A DNA stretch of 64,000 nt. Source: Mycolicibacterium phocaicum (GTDB taxonomy: Bacteria > Actinomycetota > Actinomycetes > Mycobacteriales > Mycobacteriaceae). The notes under the pieces were generated by a model, which did not search any database, was not told where the DNA came from, and saw nothing but the letters and a program-made list of their open reading frames with translations. Every line of letters starts with the position of its first letter. Within the stretch, counting starts at the first letter, position 1. The position numbers and the translations under genes were made by a program. The stretch spans positions 3,472,001 through 3,536,000 of the forward strand of contig NZ_AP022616.1 in NCBI RefSeq assembly GCF_010731115.1, given 5' to 3'. Positions 8,189-17,792 of the stretch are shown one piece after another.

Positions 8189-8995
8189 CTACCCGGCCGG
8201 CGGTGCACCTGGAATCACCCCTTCGTTCGGAGATGGCGTAATTGCATCAGCTTGCGCAGTCCCAGACACCGGTCGATCGAGCACGCTCGACACAAGGGGC
8301 GCCAAAGCGGCGGCGATCGTCTGATGTCCCTCATCTGTCGGGCGGGACCCGTCCGAACCCACCAAACCGGGCTTGTCGAACCAGTGATCCGAGATTGGAT
8401 CGACGAAGGTTGCGCCGCCCGCCTCGGCGGCAGCCTTCACCGCGTCGCGCGCTTGTAGTAGCTGCAGGGGTGGTTGGTCGTTGAGCCAGGATGGTCCAAC
8501 TACCAACAACGCAGCTCCGGGCGCCTTCTGGTGAACGGTCACATAAGTGTCTGCCGCCGCGGTGAGAATGTCGTGCGGCGTCGCGGTCATGTCATTGCGG
8601 CTACCGGCAATTACAACGACCTTTGCTTCAGGCGTCACCATCGTTCGCACCTGGTCGGGGAAAGTCGCGAGACCGCCCCTGATGACGTAGCCCGAACCTC
8701 CGGAGTTTTCGGTCACTACCCGAATCGGATGATCTGCTGCCAGTAATGCGGCAACTTGGGCAGTCCAGTTCTTCTCGCCCTCACCACCTTGGTCTGATCC
8801 CGCAGTGAAATCTCCGATAAACACAACAGTGGCCAGTCCGGCCGGCAACGACGGTGCCGTTGATGTACCAACGGCTATGCCCGGAAAACGTTGTGGGGCT
8901 TTGGTTTCCTTCGCCCATCGATCCACCGCCACGGCCAGGATCACGACGGTGATGACCAGGAAGATCACCGCGGCATTGCCGAAGGCTTTTGACAT
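8189..8995 (-). CDS. SGNH-fold protein without catalytic Ser and His
   Basis: This 268-residue protein has an N-terminal membrane segment and an SGNH-like domain parallel to that of 4874-5578, but key residues differ. Block I reads VFIGDFTAGSDQGG, with Phe for the catalytic Ser, and the C-terminal block reads SDGSRPTDEGH, with Arg where His is expected. The Gly and Asn blocks (NSGGSGYVI, AGSRNDMT) remain. Both substitutions are clear in the codons (TTC and CGC). A binding or structural role in polymer modification is therefore more likely than hydrolysis. A proline-rich tail ends the protein. Its start shares one base with the flippase stop. Confidence 0.8.
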   Translation of the reverse strand: MSKAFGNAAVIFLVITVVILAVAVDRWAKETKAPQRFPGIAVGTSTAPSLPAGLATVVFIGDFTAGSDQGGEGEKNWTAQVAALLAADHPIRVVTENSGGSGYVIRGGLATFPDQVRTMVTPEAKVVVIAGSRNDMTATPHDILTAAADTYVTVHQKAPGAALLVVGPSWLNDQPPLQLLQARDAVKAAAEAGGATFVDPISDHWFDKPGLVGSDGSRPTDEGHQTIAAALAPLVSSVLDRPVSGTAQADAITPSPNEGVIPGAPPAG

Positions 8996-10317
8996 CAGCC
9001 CACCTTTTCCAAACGGACGGCCGTGCTAAGTCTCGGCATCGCACCTTTATCCCTCACCTGCGTTCGCCTCACAATCGCAATCCCATACAGCGCAGTGATG
9101 AACGCACTCCCGGCCAGTCCCCAACCGATGGCAGTCGGCCTGGTGAAGATAGCCCCCACGATTGCGCAAGCGCCCAGTTGAAGGCCTAGCTGAATTGCCT
9201 TGACTCGGGCCAGTATCGCGCTCAAGCCGCGCGCCTGCAGATAGCTGAAGACGCTCACCACCCAACACAACATTGCGGACTCGCAACCGATGTAGGGCAC
9301 CAAGTCGGTCGCGGGCTGCCAGTTCGATCCGAGGATCGCCGCACCTATCGTGGGAGGAGTCAGCACAAGCACACCCGTGGCGATCAGGGTCAGGCCCGAC
9401 ATCACAAATGATGTCTTTCCCAACAAGCGCCATTGGTCGCCGGCCGAGCTAGCCGCCCGGCGCGCATGCGGTACGAACACTAAGGGCAGTGCACCCACCA
9501 GCATCCCGATCGGGCCGAACAGAGCCCAGGCGCCACGCAGACCCGCCGCCGCGGTGGAACCCACCAGCGCAGTCGCAATGACCAAGACCAGTGCGACGCC
9601 AAGTTGGTTGGCTGCCCAAACGCCCCCAAATCGGACTCGGGCACGCCAGTACGTCAACCACCAGCCCACAAGCCTCCGCGATCGAAACGTTACACCCGTT
9701 GCGGCCAAGGGGATAGCAACCGCAATGACCGCGCCGATCCCCCAGTAGCCGACAGCCCATAGCGGTGACACTTTGGTACTGAGCAGATTTGCGACAAACA
9801 AGGCTGCCATCCAGGCGACCCAAAAGCCATCCGACAGCACGCCGACGGCCGGCCGGCCCAATGCTATGCAGGCCATCCTCAGCACATCCTGGATCAGTGC
9901 GAAAGGAACGGCGAGGGCGTATGCCAGCGCAATGGTCCATTCGCCTACAACCGCCCCCGTTACCAACAACGCGGGTGCCGCAGCGACGACGGATGTCAGA
10001 ACTGCCCACGACATGGCATAGCCGGATTCGGCGAGAATCGAATGCCGATCCATGTTGCTTACCAACAGCACTGGAGTCCCGAGTCCACCACGGTTGAAGC
10101 CAAGGAATGTGGATACGATAGCTACCAGAATTCCTATTTTGGCGAATTGGTCCACACTCGAAACCTGGCCGAGCACAAAGAGCATCAGGGCATTGCTGGC
10201 ACTCGACAGAATCTGGTCGATCGTGGTGAGCGCAGCCGCGCCGCCCCCAGCGAGTGGAGGTGCACCATGACCGGAATGGCGGCCCACGGTACCAACGTGG
10301 CCGATTGCAGCATTCAT
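8995..10317 (-). CDS. Wzx-like polysaccharide flippase
   Basis: This is a polytopic membrane protein of 440 residues with about 12 hydrophobic segments, fitting the MOP/Wzx class that flips lipid-linked repeat units across the membrane. ATG 10317 is chosen because it overlaps the stop of the Wzz-like gene (ATGA); the open frame upstream is hydrophilic shadow sequence. Recognisable features are an N-terminal glycine-rich helix, the loop FGGVWAANQLGVALVL in the middle and a hydrophobic C-terminal half. The family is judged from topology and context. It lies between two Wzz-like genes in one transcription unit with overlapping junctions. Confidence 0.75.
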   Translation of the reverse strand: MNAAIGHVGTVGRHSGHGAPPLAGGGAAALTTIDQILSSASNALMLFVLGQVSSVDQFAKIGILVAIVSTFLGFNRGGLGTPVLLVSNMDRHSILAESGYAMSWAVLTSVVAAAPALLVTGAVVGEWTIALAYALAVPFALIQDVLRMACIALGRPAVGVLSDGFWVAWMAALFVANLLSTKVSPLWAVGYWGIGAVIAVAIPLAATGVTFRSRRLVGWWLTYWRARVRFGGVWAANQLGVALVLVIATALVGSTAAAGLRGAWALFGPIGMLVGALPLVFVPHARRAASSAGDQWRLLGKTSFVMSGLTLIATGVLVLTPPTIGAAILGSNWQPATDLVPYIGCESAMLCWVVSVFSYLQARGLSAILARVKAIQLGLQLGACAIVGAIFTRPTAIGWGLAGSAFITALYGIAIVRRTQVRDKGAMPRLSTAVRLEKVG

Positions 10318-11636
10318 TGGTCGGCGGCGGCAACCGGGGCACGAACAGGATTCGCCGGCATCGATTCGGTCGTAGCCCGCTGGAGGGCTCGCAGACTCTC
10401 CTCGGTCACCACTACTACGCCAGCCAGCCGGCATTCGAGCGCGTCCAGTGTCATCGAGGCTTCTACGAGATCTGAAAGTAAAGTGGATCGTAGAGTCACT
10501 ACGAGCAAGCAGGCGTCGACGAAACCACTCAAGGCAGCACTGACGGGCGATGTAAGAATGGGCGGCGCCGCCACGACCAGCTGGCCGTCATCTCCACCGA
10601 TCGGCAATTCCAAACCGGAATGGCTGGCACGAATCAGCAATTCGTCCAGGCGTGCCCCGTCTGATCCGACTGAGACACTTTCTGCGTTGCGGACTTCCGT
10701 TGAGTGCAAGCAGGCTTGCCACGACGAGGTTCCGGCAAGAAAGTCAGACAATCCGGACCCTTGGTCGTCTTGCCCCTCAGAGTGAATCGCGTTTACCAGT
10801 ACGGTTGCTCGGCCATACGATGCGAACCCTCCGGCAAGCCCTCGCACCACCGCCAGTGTCGGCGCTGACGCGTCGACACCGCTAACCATCAATCGGGCTC
10901 CTCCAAGGTCCTCGTTTGTGATGCACTCGACAGCTAGTTTCCTAAAGCTCTCCTGTGCGTCCCGCCCATCGGCGCCGTCGAACGCAACAACGCCGCGGTA
11001 CCGCATGCCGACTCTGGCGAGCTGACCCGGATTGCGCAGGACCTGGTCCATTCTGTCCCGATAGAGAGCGATCACGATTCCCACCGCCAAGCCAGCCAAG
11101 GCGGCCAGCGCTGCTGCGGTAATGGGATTGTTGGCCCTGCTCACCTCTGGCGGGTCGCTGGTCAGCCGGACCGCAGTCAACGATCCATCCCGGCCTGGCT
11201 GTTCGATCTCTTTGACATAGTCTGCGAAGACCTGCGCGACCATTGTCACGATCCGCGCTGCATCGTCAGGGGTTTTGGCTTTTGCCGTCAGGACGACCAT
11301 AGGTACAGCGGCCGAGATGCGGGCATCTAGTGAGGTCTCAATCAATTCAGGCGTGAAGCGCGGACCCAGTGCGGTCGCGGCCCGTGCGGCGATCTCCGGG
11401 CCGCGCAGCAGCTGCGCGTAGGTGGGCGCGCGGAGCTGGGCGATCCGTTCACCGTTGTAGGCGTCCATTGCGGTGCCCAAGCTGCCGAACGTCGAAATCA
11501 TGATGCGTGCCTGCGCGCGGTACTGGACAGGCCCAGCAAGGGTCCATGCGAGCGCGAGTGACACCGCCAGCAGAACCGCTGACACAATCACACGCCATCT
11601 CTCACCTACGATTCGCCAGATTTCCTGGACTTCCAT
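10314..11636 (-). CDS. Wzz/YveK-like chain-length protein with degenerate ATPase domain (2)
   Basis: This 440-residue co-polymerase-type protein has a first helix at about residues 17-35, a periplasmic region with the family's proximal Wzz pattern (YRAQARIMIST), a second helix at about 172-192, then a BY-kinase-like cytoplasmic domain. The segment GLSDFLAGTSSWQACL and the order of strands match BY-kinases, but Walker A is replaced by VSGVDASAPTLAVV and Walker B by LVVAAPPIL (no Asp). It therefore looks unable to bind ATP in the usual way. It is the first gene of the tightly coupled set Wzz-flippase-SGNH and differs clearly from the other Wzz-like protein. Confidence 0.75.
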   Translation of the reverse strand: MEVQEIWRIVGERWRVIVSAVLLAVSLALAWTLAGPVQYRAQARIMISTFGSLGTAMDAYNGERIAQLRAPTYAQLLRGPEIAARAATALGPRFTPELIETSLDARISAAVPMVVLTAKAKTPDDAARIVTMVAQVFADYVKEIEQPGRDGSLTAVRLTSDPPEVSRANNPITAAALAALAGLAVGIVIALYRDRMDQVLRNPGQLARVGMRYRGVVAFDGADGRDAQESFRKLAVECITNEDLGGARLMVSGVDASAPTLAVVRGLAGGFASYGRATVLVNAIHSEGQDDQGSGLSDFLAGTSSWQACLHSTEVRNAESVSVGSDGARLDELLIRASHSGLELPIGGDDGQLVVAAPPILTSPVSAALSGFVDACLLVVTLRSTLLSDLVEASMTLDALECRLAGVVVVTEESLRALQRATTESMPANPVRAPVAAADQ

Positions 11637-11679
11637 CTTTCACCTGCCTCACTGCGAATGCACGTCATGTTTACGGAGT

Positions 11680-12453
11680 TCATCCCGCTTCGACGTACGT
11701 AAAGTACGAACGATCATCGGTGGCCGCATTTTTTTGGTAAACCTCGAAACTCACGATACTGCCGCGATTCGAAGAAATCCGAGGATCACTATGCACACGT
11801 GAACGCCCATCCGGTCCCGAAACCTTGGCGATTCCGGTCTCGTAGTTTATTTCGATGTTCACTTCGTATTCTTTGCCGAAATCGAGCGGCTTATCAAATT
11901 TGACGCTATCCAAAGTATCCAGCCGACTGTCATTGATCACGCCGAAGTCGATGTTCGTCGGAGTAATTGCCACATGGCAGGGCGAGGTTAAGTGCGCCAT
12001 CGGATTGCCCGACTTAGGTGGGGGGTCGGTGTGAACCAGAATGATCGCTGCACCGTTGCCCGTTCTGGAGTCCGAACCACCCGGCGTTGAATCTCCGTCA
12101 AAGAAGCCAAATTTGGCGGTAATCGTCGTCACGGCGCCAGGAAGGTCCGCGGACAGATACCCGGCAGCGGTACCATCAGCAAGGGCTTTGTTGGTTAACT
12201 TGCCATCGATTACGTCCAGGCTGGCACCCGCAGCACCGTTGCTCGAACGGGACCATTCACGGCCATTCTCTGCCTTGGGTGTCGCGCCATTCGGTGTCGC
12301 AGCGAAGTTCCCGATGAGCGCTGGTGCGTGCTTTTGATCGTTCGGCAGGCGGCTGATTCCCCACACGGCCACCAGCACCACCACGACCGAAATCGCGCCA
12401 AATATGTACCCGACCGCTAAATCACGCGAAGACCACCTTGAAATCTTCGTCAT
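11680..12453 (-). CDS. Single-pass membrane protein of unknown function, possible lectin-like fold
   Basis: This 257-residue protein has one membrane segment near the N-terminus (about residues 14-33) and an exported domain rich in short beta-strand patterns. The run of strands around GKLTNKALADG, DFGKEYEVNIEINYETG and FEVYQKNAATDDRS resembles a concanavalin/LamG-type beta sandwich, but I do not recognise a family. A single Cys lies in SPCHVAI. It sits 43 bp upstream of the second Wzz-like gene on the same strand, so it is probably exported together with the polysaccharide machinery and may bind the glycan. The function is not known. Confidence 0.6.
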   Translation of the reverse strand: MTKISRWSSRDLAVGYIFGAISVVVVLVAVWGISRLPNDQKHAPALIGNFAATPNGATPKAENGREWSRSSNGAAGASLDVIDGKLTNKALADGTAAGYLSADLPGAVTTITAKFGFFDGDSTPGGSDSRTGNGAAIILVHTDPPPKSGNPMAHLTSPCHVAITPTNIDFGVINDSRLDTLDSVKFDKPLDFGKEYEVNIEINYETGIAKVSGPDGRSRVHSDPRISSNRGSIVSFEVYQKNAATDDRSYFTYVEAG

Positions 12454-12586
12454 GCCGCTGAACCTCTCGTTGGTGTGCGGTCAAACTTTATCGCTACATC
12501 GCTCGGGCGATATAGCTTTCGACGATTGGACGTCACCAGGTCAGCGAGAGCCATGGTCTGTCGGAAGCGTCTGCAAATAGGATTCA

Positions 12587-13800
12587 TCATTTGCAGTTTC
12601 CAATAGCAGACACATCGTCGGAAGTATCGACTACCCTCGTCAGGGCTAATTCGATCAAGCGTGTGTCGAACTGCGACTCATAAAACGACGCGCTCAGGTG
12701 CAGTTGCGCGCCCACTCGGTTCGTAGCGAGCGTAATTTGGTTGGAGAACCCGACCGGCGCAAAACGCAGATAGAGACGGTCATGGTCGGACTGCCAGCGG
12801 ATTTTCTGCGCCGCTGCCAGTTCACCGTGATCAGTTACGACAAGTTTTGCGAACCGATTCGCACACCGCTGGACGACAGGGCCTCGCGACGAATGCAGCA
12901 TGTCGGCGACAGTTGCCATGCCGAACCTCACGAGTGACCGACATCCAGTTGTGTACTCCGCCATTGCGGCAGCAATCGAGGAGGCTAGGAACGGTGGCGA
13001 CACAGGAATCGAAGCGACCCCGACAAAGTTCGAAAGCGTGCCGACTCCTGCAGGAAGGTGACGACTTAGGTCCACCATCACACCGATGTCGGGATCCGTC
13101 CGGATGCCTACCGAATTCAGCGCCCGCAAGATCGACGCCGTAACCAGCGCCAAGATCGTGACGCCGGGCGATGTGGCGTCGCGCTGAGCACGGAGTTTCG
13201 TCAAAAAGTCGACTTCGCTGCGCGCGTATACAAGTTGCCGAGGCTCATCGAATGTTCCGTTGGTAACTGGTGGGGTCGGTCTCCGGCGTAGTTCATCCAT
13301 GGCGCGCGCCATCGCAGCGGGGTGCGTACGCACCTCATGGGCGAAGGCCCGCAAGCCGACCCTGTGAGCCATGTAAGCGGGCGGCGGATCGGCGAAGCCC
13401 GGCGAATCGGAGGTAATCGCCGCTATTAATTCTGTCATCAGGCGCCCGCCACCGAGGCCATGATCGAACTCGAACAAGAGGAACGGCGCGGCCAGGTGTA
13501 TATGCATCGGGGTGAGTCGTGACGTCGGGACCGGAAAGTCGGCAATGACCCGCGCAGTTCCCTGACGTCAAGGCGCGGGCCTTCAGTAACTACCACGGTC
13601 TCGGCTGTACGGTCGAACGCCCAACTTACGTCCGACGGATCGGGAATCAGACCTATTCGGCTCTGCGGACCGCGAGAAGCAATAACCTGCAGTCGTTTCC
13701 GAAGAGCCGGCAGGTCATCCATGTTGTCGAGCGGTCCGACCAAATATCGGGCGCGATGGCCTGCATACAAGCGATCGTTGCGAGTCACTCTGACGTTCAT
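12587..13800 (-). pseudogene. Condensation/PapA-like acyltransferase, frameshifted
   Basis: Two overlapping frames make one protein of about 400 residues. The first begins at ATG 13800 and reads sensibly to DVRELR near 13555; the second continues as ARVIADFPVPTSRLTPMHIH and runs to 12587. The shift is of the kind a 1-base deletion gives, and the second frame has a stop just upstream of the junction. The second part holds FEFDHGLGGGRL, where the HHxxxDG motif of condensation-type acyltransferases is expected, with Asp for the first His and Gly for Asp. DVMVDLSRHLP-like and NFVG elements also fit. The start overlaps the lipase stop (ATGA). A sequencing error or recoding cannot be excluded. Confidence 0.65.
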
Positions 13801-15095
13801 GACTGGTCACCACAGCCAGCGGAAGCCGGCACACCGGTGAAACGATCGCGAATCCAGTTCCAGATGACATCGGTATGACCCAGATTCGAATGACCGGCGC
13901 CTTCAATCTCAAGATGCCGGATATGACCGCCAAGCTTGCAGCTTCGCTCCACTGCAGCGTTCACCCACGCCGGCGGTATGGATTCATCCTTCGATCCGTT
14001 CATTACCAGCATCGGAACCGCAAGGGGCGCTTGAGGTAGCGCGATGCGTCGAAGCGCGTCTCTGAGCGCTGTCGCATCTGCAGCGGTCGCTGGTCGCACA
14101 TCGTCAACCTTTGTGTGCAACCGCGCCGACGTTGCGTCAGGACCGCACCCAGTGATGACCGCCAGGTCTCGAGCCGCTTGGCCACGCAAGTAATGATCGC
14201 CGACCACCGTGCTGTCATATCGCGACAATCCATCGATGACGTACGGCATTAGCGAGGTCTGCCACGGCGTCAAGGTCCGACTCAAAGCGCGATCAGCTAG
14301 GCCGCTCATGTTGACCGCTGGAGACAACGCCACTGTGCCCACCAATTGCAGGCCATCACCGTAGCGGCTGTTCAACTCGTTCACCGCCCACGCTGCTTGT
14401 CCCCCCTGAGAAGGACCCACGGCCACCCATTGATCCGACTCCGCGCCATACAGGTCCCGCAGCCCACGGACTGAGTCGATGACGTTGAACGCCGCCGTCC
14501 GCGGCTCAAGATACGGGTGTATTCCCTGGTCGCCCAGCCCTTCGTAATCAGTGGCAGCGACGGCGTACCCCTGCTTCAACAGGCTGGCCACCATTCCAAC
14601 CTCGCCGTCCAAATCTGGGCTGTCGGAAGGGGCGCAGCCGTGCTGGGTACCAGTTGTTCCATGCGCCAAGGCGACAACCGGCCAACCAGACGCGGGTGGT
14701 TGGCCCAACGGCTCAAAAAATGCCCCAGATACTTCGGTGCGCGCTCCATTAATTCCCGAAGTTGACTGATAGATCGCGCGCCGCGCTCTACCTGCGTGGG
14801 CCGCCAAGGCCGCCGGCAAAGCTTCGAACGCAGAATCAGAGAGAATTCGGCCTCGGCCATCACGCACCTGATCCGAGATCACAGGTACCGCGGCTACAAG
14901 CGGCGCGTCGTCGGCAGAGGTGGTGACACGAGCGCCGACGTCGCCAGACGTACATCCACTACTGAATGTGGCGACGGCGGTCACCACCACCGTGACGGCG
15001 CACCACAACCGCACGCCTCGGCGAGGTCGCGGACTCGCGGAATACCCAGCAGTTGCCGCTTTATCCTCAGGTACTGCAATGGGTTCCGCGCTCAC
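13797..15095 (-). CDS. Secretory lipase-family alpha/beta hydrolase lipoprotein
   Basis: This is an exported hydrolase of 432 residues. A hydrophobic signal segment ends in ATFSSGC, a plausible lipobox, so it is probably membrane-anchored. The nucleophile elbow is GPSQGG, an Asp lies in MNGSKDESIPP and the His in GAGHSNLGH near the C-terminus. ALAHGTTGTQHGC is typical of the oxyanion region of the secretory lipase family. The open frame reaches ATG 15206, but that would give a 66-residue leader before the signal segment, so GTG 15095 is preferred. It is followed with overlap by the acyltransferase gene, suggesting opposed acylation and deacylation. Confidence 0.75.
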   Translation of the reverse strand: MSAEPIAVPEDKAATAGYSASPRPRRGVRLWCAVTVVVTAVATFSSGCTSGDVGARVTTSADDAPLVAAVPVISDQVRDGRGRILSDSAFEALPAALAAHAGRARRAIYQSTSGINGARTEVSGAFFEPLGQPPASGWPVVALAHGTTGTQHGCAPSDSPDLDGEVGMVASLLKQGYAVAATDYEGLGDQGIHPYLEPRTAAFNVIDSVRGLRDLYGAESDQWVAVGPSQGGQAAWAVNELNSRYGDGLQLVGTVALSPAVNMSGLADRALSRTLTPWQTSLMPYVIDGLSRYDSTVVGDHYLRGQAARDLAVITGCGPDATSARLHTKVDDVRPATAADATALRDALRRIALPQAPLAVPMLVMNGSKDESIPPAWVNAAVERSCKLGGHIRHLEIEGAGHSNLGHTDVIWNWIRDRFTGVPASAGCGDQS

Positions 15096-15240
15096 AGCTG
15101 ACGATCGCTCCCTGACCCTGTTTCCGAACGCCGCTGTTCCAACTGGCGCGTGCGTCGCTTTCCGCAATCTGCGGTGGCTACCACTCAACGAGCAAAATGT
15201 ACGCATTATCAGTCGCTCATCTCACCGAACTGGCGCACCG

Positions 15241-15942
15241 CTAGCGAGTAAGAACCAATATGGACGAACCTCCAAGGAGCCTCACAGCAAAGTCCTCGTT
15301 GATTGCGCGCAGAGCACGCCGCGGCGCGTTGAGCATTCGCGTACGCAATCGGCGCCTAGTGCCTGGAAGGACCTCTGCGCCATGGGTGTATTTCCAATCA
15401 ACAATTTCATATCCGCAATCCGCGAGAACCGCCAATGCTGTGTCTTTGAAGAAGTAGTGCAGATGGCCGATGAGTTCTCGTGCATATAGGATTGGTTTTC
15501 CCCGCAGCAGACCCTGGACCGACAAGTCCAGCGGGATGTGAAAAACTTTCAGCGGGGCTAGCGGCCTGATCGCCTTGAGAAATGCCATGTAATCTTCAAC
15601 GTGTTCAAATACGTCGATCGCCATGATCAGATCCGGAGATACCGTCGAAGAAGTCAGGTAATCCGCATGATGAAATCGGACCTGGTCGCTCGCTTTGCCC
15701 GCCGCAATTGCATAAGCCTGCGGCGAGATATCGTAGCCCTCCAGAAGTGCTGAAGGGAATGTGTCGCGCAAATTGACCAGGATTTCACCTGAGCCCATGC
15801 CGATCTCCACAATGTGTTCGGGCACAACATCATTGCGCCCGAGGAGGTCCGCTATCCATCGCGCCTTGATCGGACCGTCTTCGGCATGCCAATCCGGAAT
15901 ATGTTCGAGATACTCACCACTCGTGTAGAAATTCTCAGTCAC
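15241..15942 (-). CDS. Class I SAM-dependent methyltransferase
   Basis: This 233-residue methyltransferase has a Rossmann-type core. Motif I is IVEIGMGSGEI, the acidic loop is EGYDISPQAYAIA, and LIMAIDVFEHVEDYMAFLKAI resembles the post-I and motif II region of Methyltransf_11/23 enzymes. GTG 15942 starts a protein (VTENFYTSGEYLEHIPDWH) whose N-terminus looks like the family; the longer frame to 16377 overlaps the sugar transferase gene and is Arg-rich shadow. It probably methylates a sugar hydroxyl of the repeat unit or its lipid carrier. The start codon is less certain because no strong ribosome-binding site precedes it. Confidence 0.75.
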   Translation of the reverse strand: MTENFYTSGEYLEHIPDWHAEDGPIKARWIADLLGRNDVVPEHIVEIGMGSGEILVNLRDTFPSALLEGYDISPQAYAIAAGKASDQVRFHHADYLTSSTVSPDLIMAIDVFEHVEDYMAFLKAIRPLAPLKVFHIPLDLSVQGLLRGKPILYARELIGHLHYFFKDTALAVLADCGYEIVDWKYTHGAEVLPGTRRRLRTRMLNAPRRALRAINEDFAVRLLGGSSILVLTR

Positions 15943-16229
15943 TCTGTGTCTGCCATCGTCGACCGGACTCCCATGCCGGCGCGGACAGGTCAGGCTGCGC
16001 CTATCGCAGTTTAGCCCGCCATCCTCGTCGGTACGCAGAATCCGTCGACTTCGCCGAGGGTTGCGGGCTGGTTCCTCCACCGACTCTCGAGAGTCGCATG
16101 GGGCACACTGGCCCAAACTGTCACGTGCGCAACTATCTGAGAGCACGGTGCCTCGAATAACGTCTGTAGTTCTCCGAGCATCGACGGTCGTCTCGGTGGT
16201 CGATTCGGTCCTCGACGCCTCTCCACGAA

Positions 16230-17744
16230 TCAATATGCCCCCTCGGCACGCGCAACAGCACCGACGGTCTTGAGAATGATCCCGACGTCGGTGATCATCG
16301 ACCAGTTGTCGACGTAGGAGAGATCGAGACGCACAGACTTCTCCCAGGAGAGGTTCGATCGCCCGCTGATCTGCCACAGCCCGGTCACTCCTGGTTTGAC
16401 GAGGAGCTTCCGCTTGATATCGCCGTTGTAGGACTCGACTTCACGGCGCAACGGCGGCCGGGGGCCGACTACGCTCATGTCCTGTTTGAGCACATTGATG
16501 AACTGAGGAAGTTCATCAATGCTGTAGCGGCGCAACACCCTACCGATTGGGGTCACTCGGGGGTCTTCACGCATCTTGAACATAACCCCGCCATCGATCT
16601 CATTGGATGCGAGGTAATCACTAAGGCGGGCTTCCGCATCAACGACCATGCTTCGGAACTTGATCATGGTGAACGGCTTGCCATCCAGACCGATGCGTTC
16701 TGCTCGGTAGAAGACCGGGCCCCGGCTCGTCAGCTTGATGGCGATCGCCGCAAGCAAGAGTAGGGGTGCAGTGCCTATCAGCGCGGCCAAGGCGAATCCA
16801 AAGTCGAATGCCTTTTTCTGGAAACGCTTGGCGCCGCGATATTGTGGCGGCTCGACATGGAGCAGCGGCATCCCCGCCACCGGCGTCATCGCCAGACGCG
16901 CACCGGCCACATCGAGTAGTCCGGGCGACACCACCAAGTCGACGTCACGCTCTTCGAGACGCCAAGTCAGCCTTTGGATTCCGGAACATCCGAAGTGTTC
17001 TGCGTCGGTCAGGGCGACGGTATCGGCAGCACACGTGGCACCGAGCGCGTCCAACGCATCGATCTCGTCACCAAGAACTGGTACTACCGTGTCGCCGACC
17101 GTGATGAGATCACCGCGGGAACCGGGCTCGCCCGGCACTCCAGCACCAACCACCACGAACCCGTCGCCAGGGTCGTTCATGAGCGCGTCAGCCAAGACGG
17201 CTACTGCCTGCCGATCGCCGATGGCGAGAACCCGGGTTTGGCAATCGCCGGAAAGTCGTCGGGCGCGGACTCTCCGCCGCCACAGTTTTCTTCCTAGGAG
17301 GAGTCCACACGTCCCCAGCGGAAACGCGAAAGCGAGGTATCCCCTTGCAATATCCACTCGCGAGAGCAACGCGACAATCGCAACGGCGCCAAACGTCCAG
17401 AACGATGCCGCGACGACTCGTCGATACTCCTCGATCCCACTTCCGAGTATTGGCCCAGAACGGGCGTGATACAAACTCAGCGCACCAAGCCACAGGCTGG
17501 CCAAGAGCACCGAATACACCGTCAAATACGCCGAAGCCACAGGGGCGTAGGCGCTCTCGCGACCGAACCGAGCCCATTGGGCGAACAACACGGCCAGAAC
17601 TACCGCCGCTGTGTCGGTCATCAGTACGCGGCGAGCCAAAGAGTGCTGCCACACGGGACGCGTGTTCAACTGCTGTGTACGCGGACTCGTAATGCCCACG
17701 ACGGGTTTGGGAGTTCGCGTGAACGCGAACGTCGAGAGCGTCAT
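16230..17744 (-). CDS. Polyprenyl-phosphate sugar phosphotransferase (WbaP/CpsE type), copy 1
   Basis: This priming enzyme moves a sugar-1-phosphate from a nucleotide sugar to polyprenyl phosphate and starts repeat-unit assembly at the membrane. Of its 504 residues, the first half has four to five membrane segments and a CoA-binding-like domain (LAIGDRQAVAVLADAL). The C-terminal catalytic domain has KFRSMVVDAE, RRYSIDELPQFINVLKQDMS, VVGPRPPLRREVE and KPGVTGLWQISGRS. ATG 17744 is chosen because it has GTGGGG upstream and matches the start of the paralogue at 56070-57539, which is about four-fifths identical by eye. It follows the WcaI-like gene by 48 bp. Confidence 0.9.
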   Translation of the reverse strand: MTLSTFAFTRTPKPVVGITSPRTQQLNTRPVWQHSLARRVLMTDTAAVVLAVLFAQWARFGRESAYAPVASAYLTVYSVLLASLWLGALSLYHARSGPILGSGIEEYRRVVAASFWTFGAVAIVALLSRVDIARGYLAFAFPLGTCGLLLGRKLWRRRVRARRLSGDCQTRVLAIGDRQAVAVLADALMNDPGDGFVVVGAGVPGEPGSRGDLITVGDTVVPVLGDEIDALDALGATCAADTVALTDAEHFGCSGIQRLTWRLEERDVDLVVSPGLLDVAGARLAMTPVAGMPLLHVEPPQYRGAKRFQKKAFDFGFALAALIGTAPLLLLAAIAIKLTSRGPVFYRAERIGLDGKPFTMIKFRSMVVDAEARLSDYLASNEIDGGVMFKMREDPRVTPIGRVLRRYSIDELPQFINVLKQDMSVVGPRPPLRREVESYNGDIKRKLLVKPGVTGLWQISGRSNLSWEKSVRLDLSYVDNWSMITDVGIILKTVGAVARAEGAY

Positions 17745-17792
17745 CGACCACCCCACATATCCAACCCCCGGTGCTGATTGCCGTTGCAGAAT

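Noticed and set aside
15943..16377. N-terminal extension of the methyltransferase at 15241-15942
   Set aside because: It is Arg/Cys-rich, overlaps the sugar transferase gene and has no methyltransferase features.
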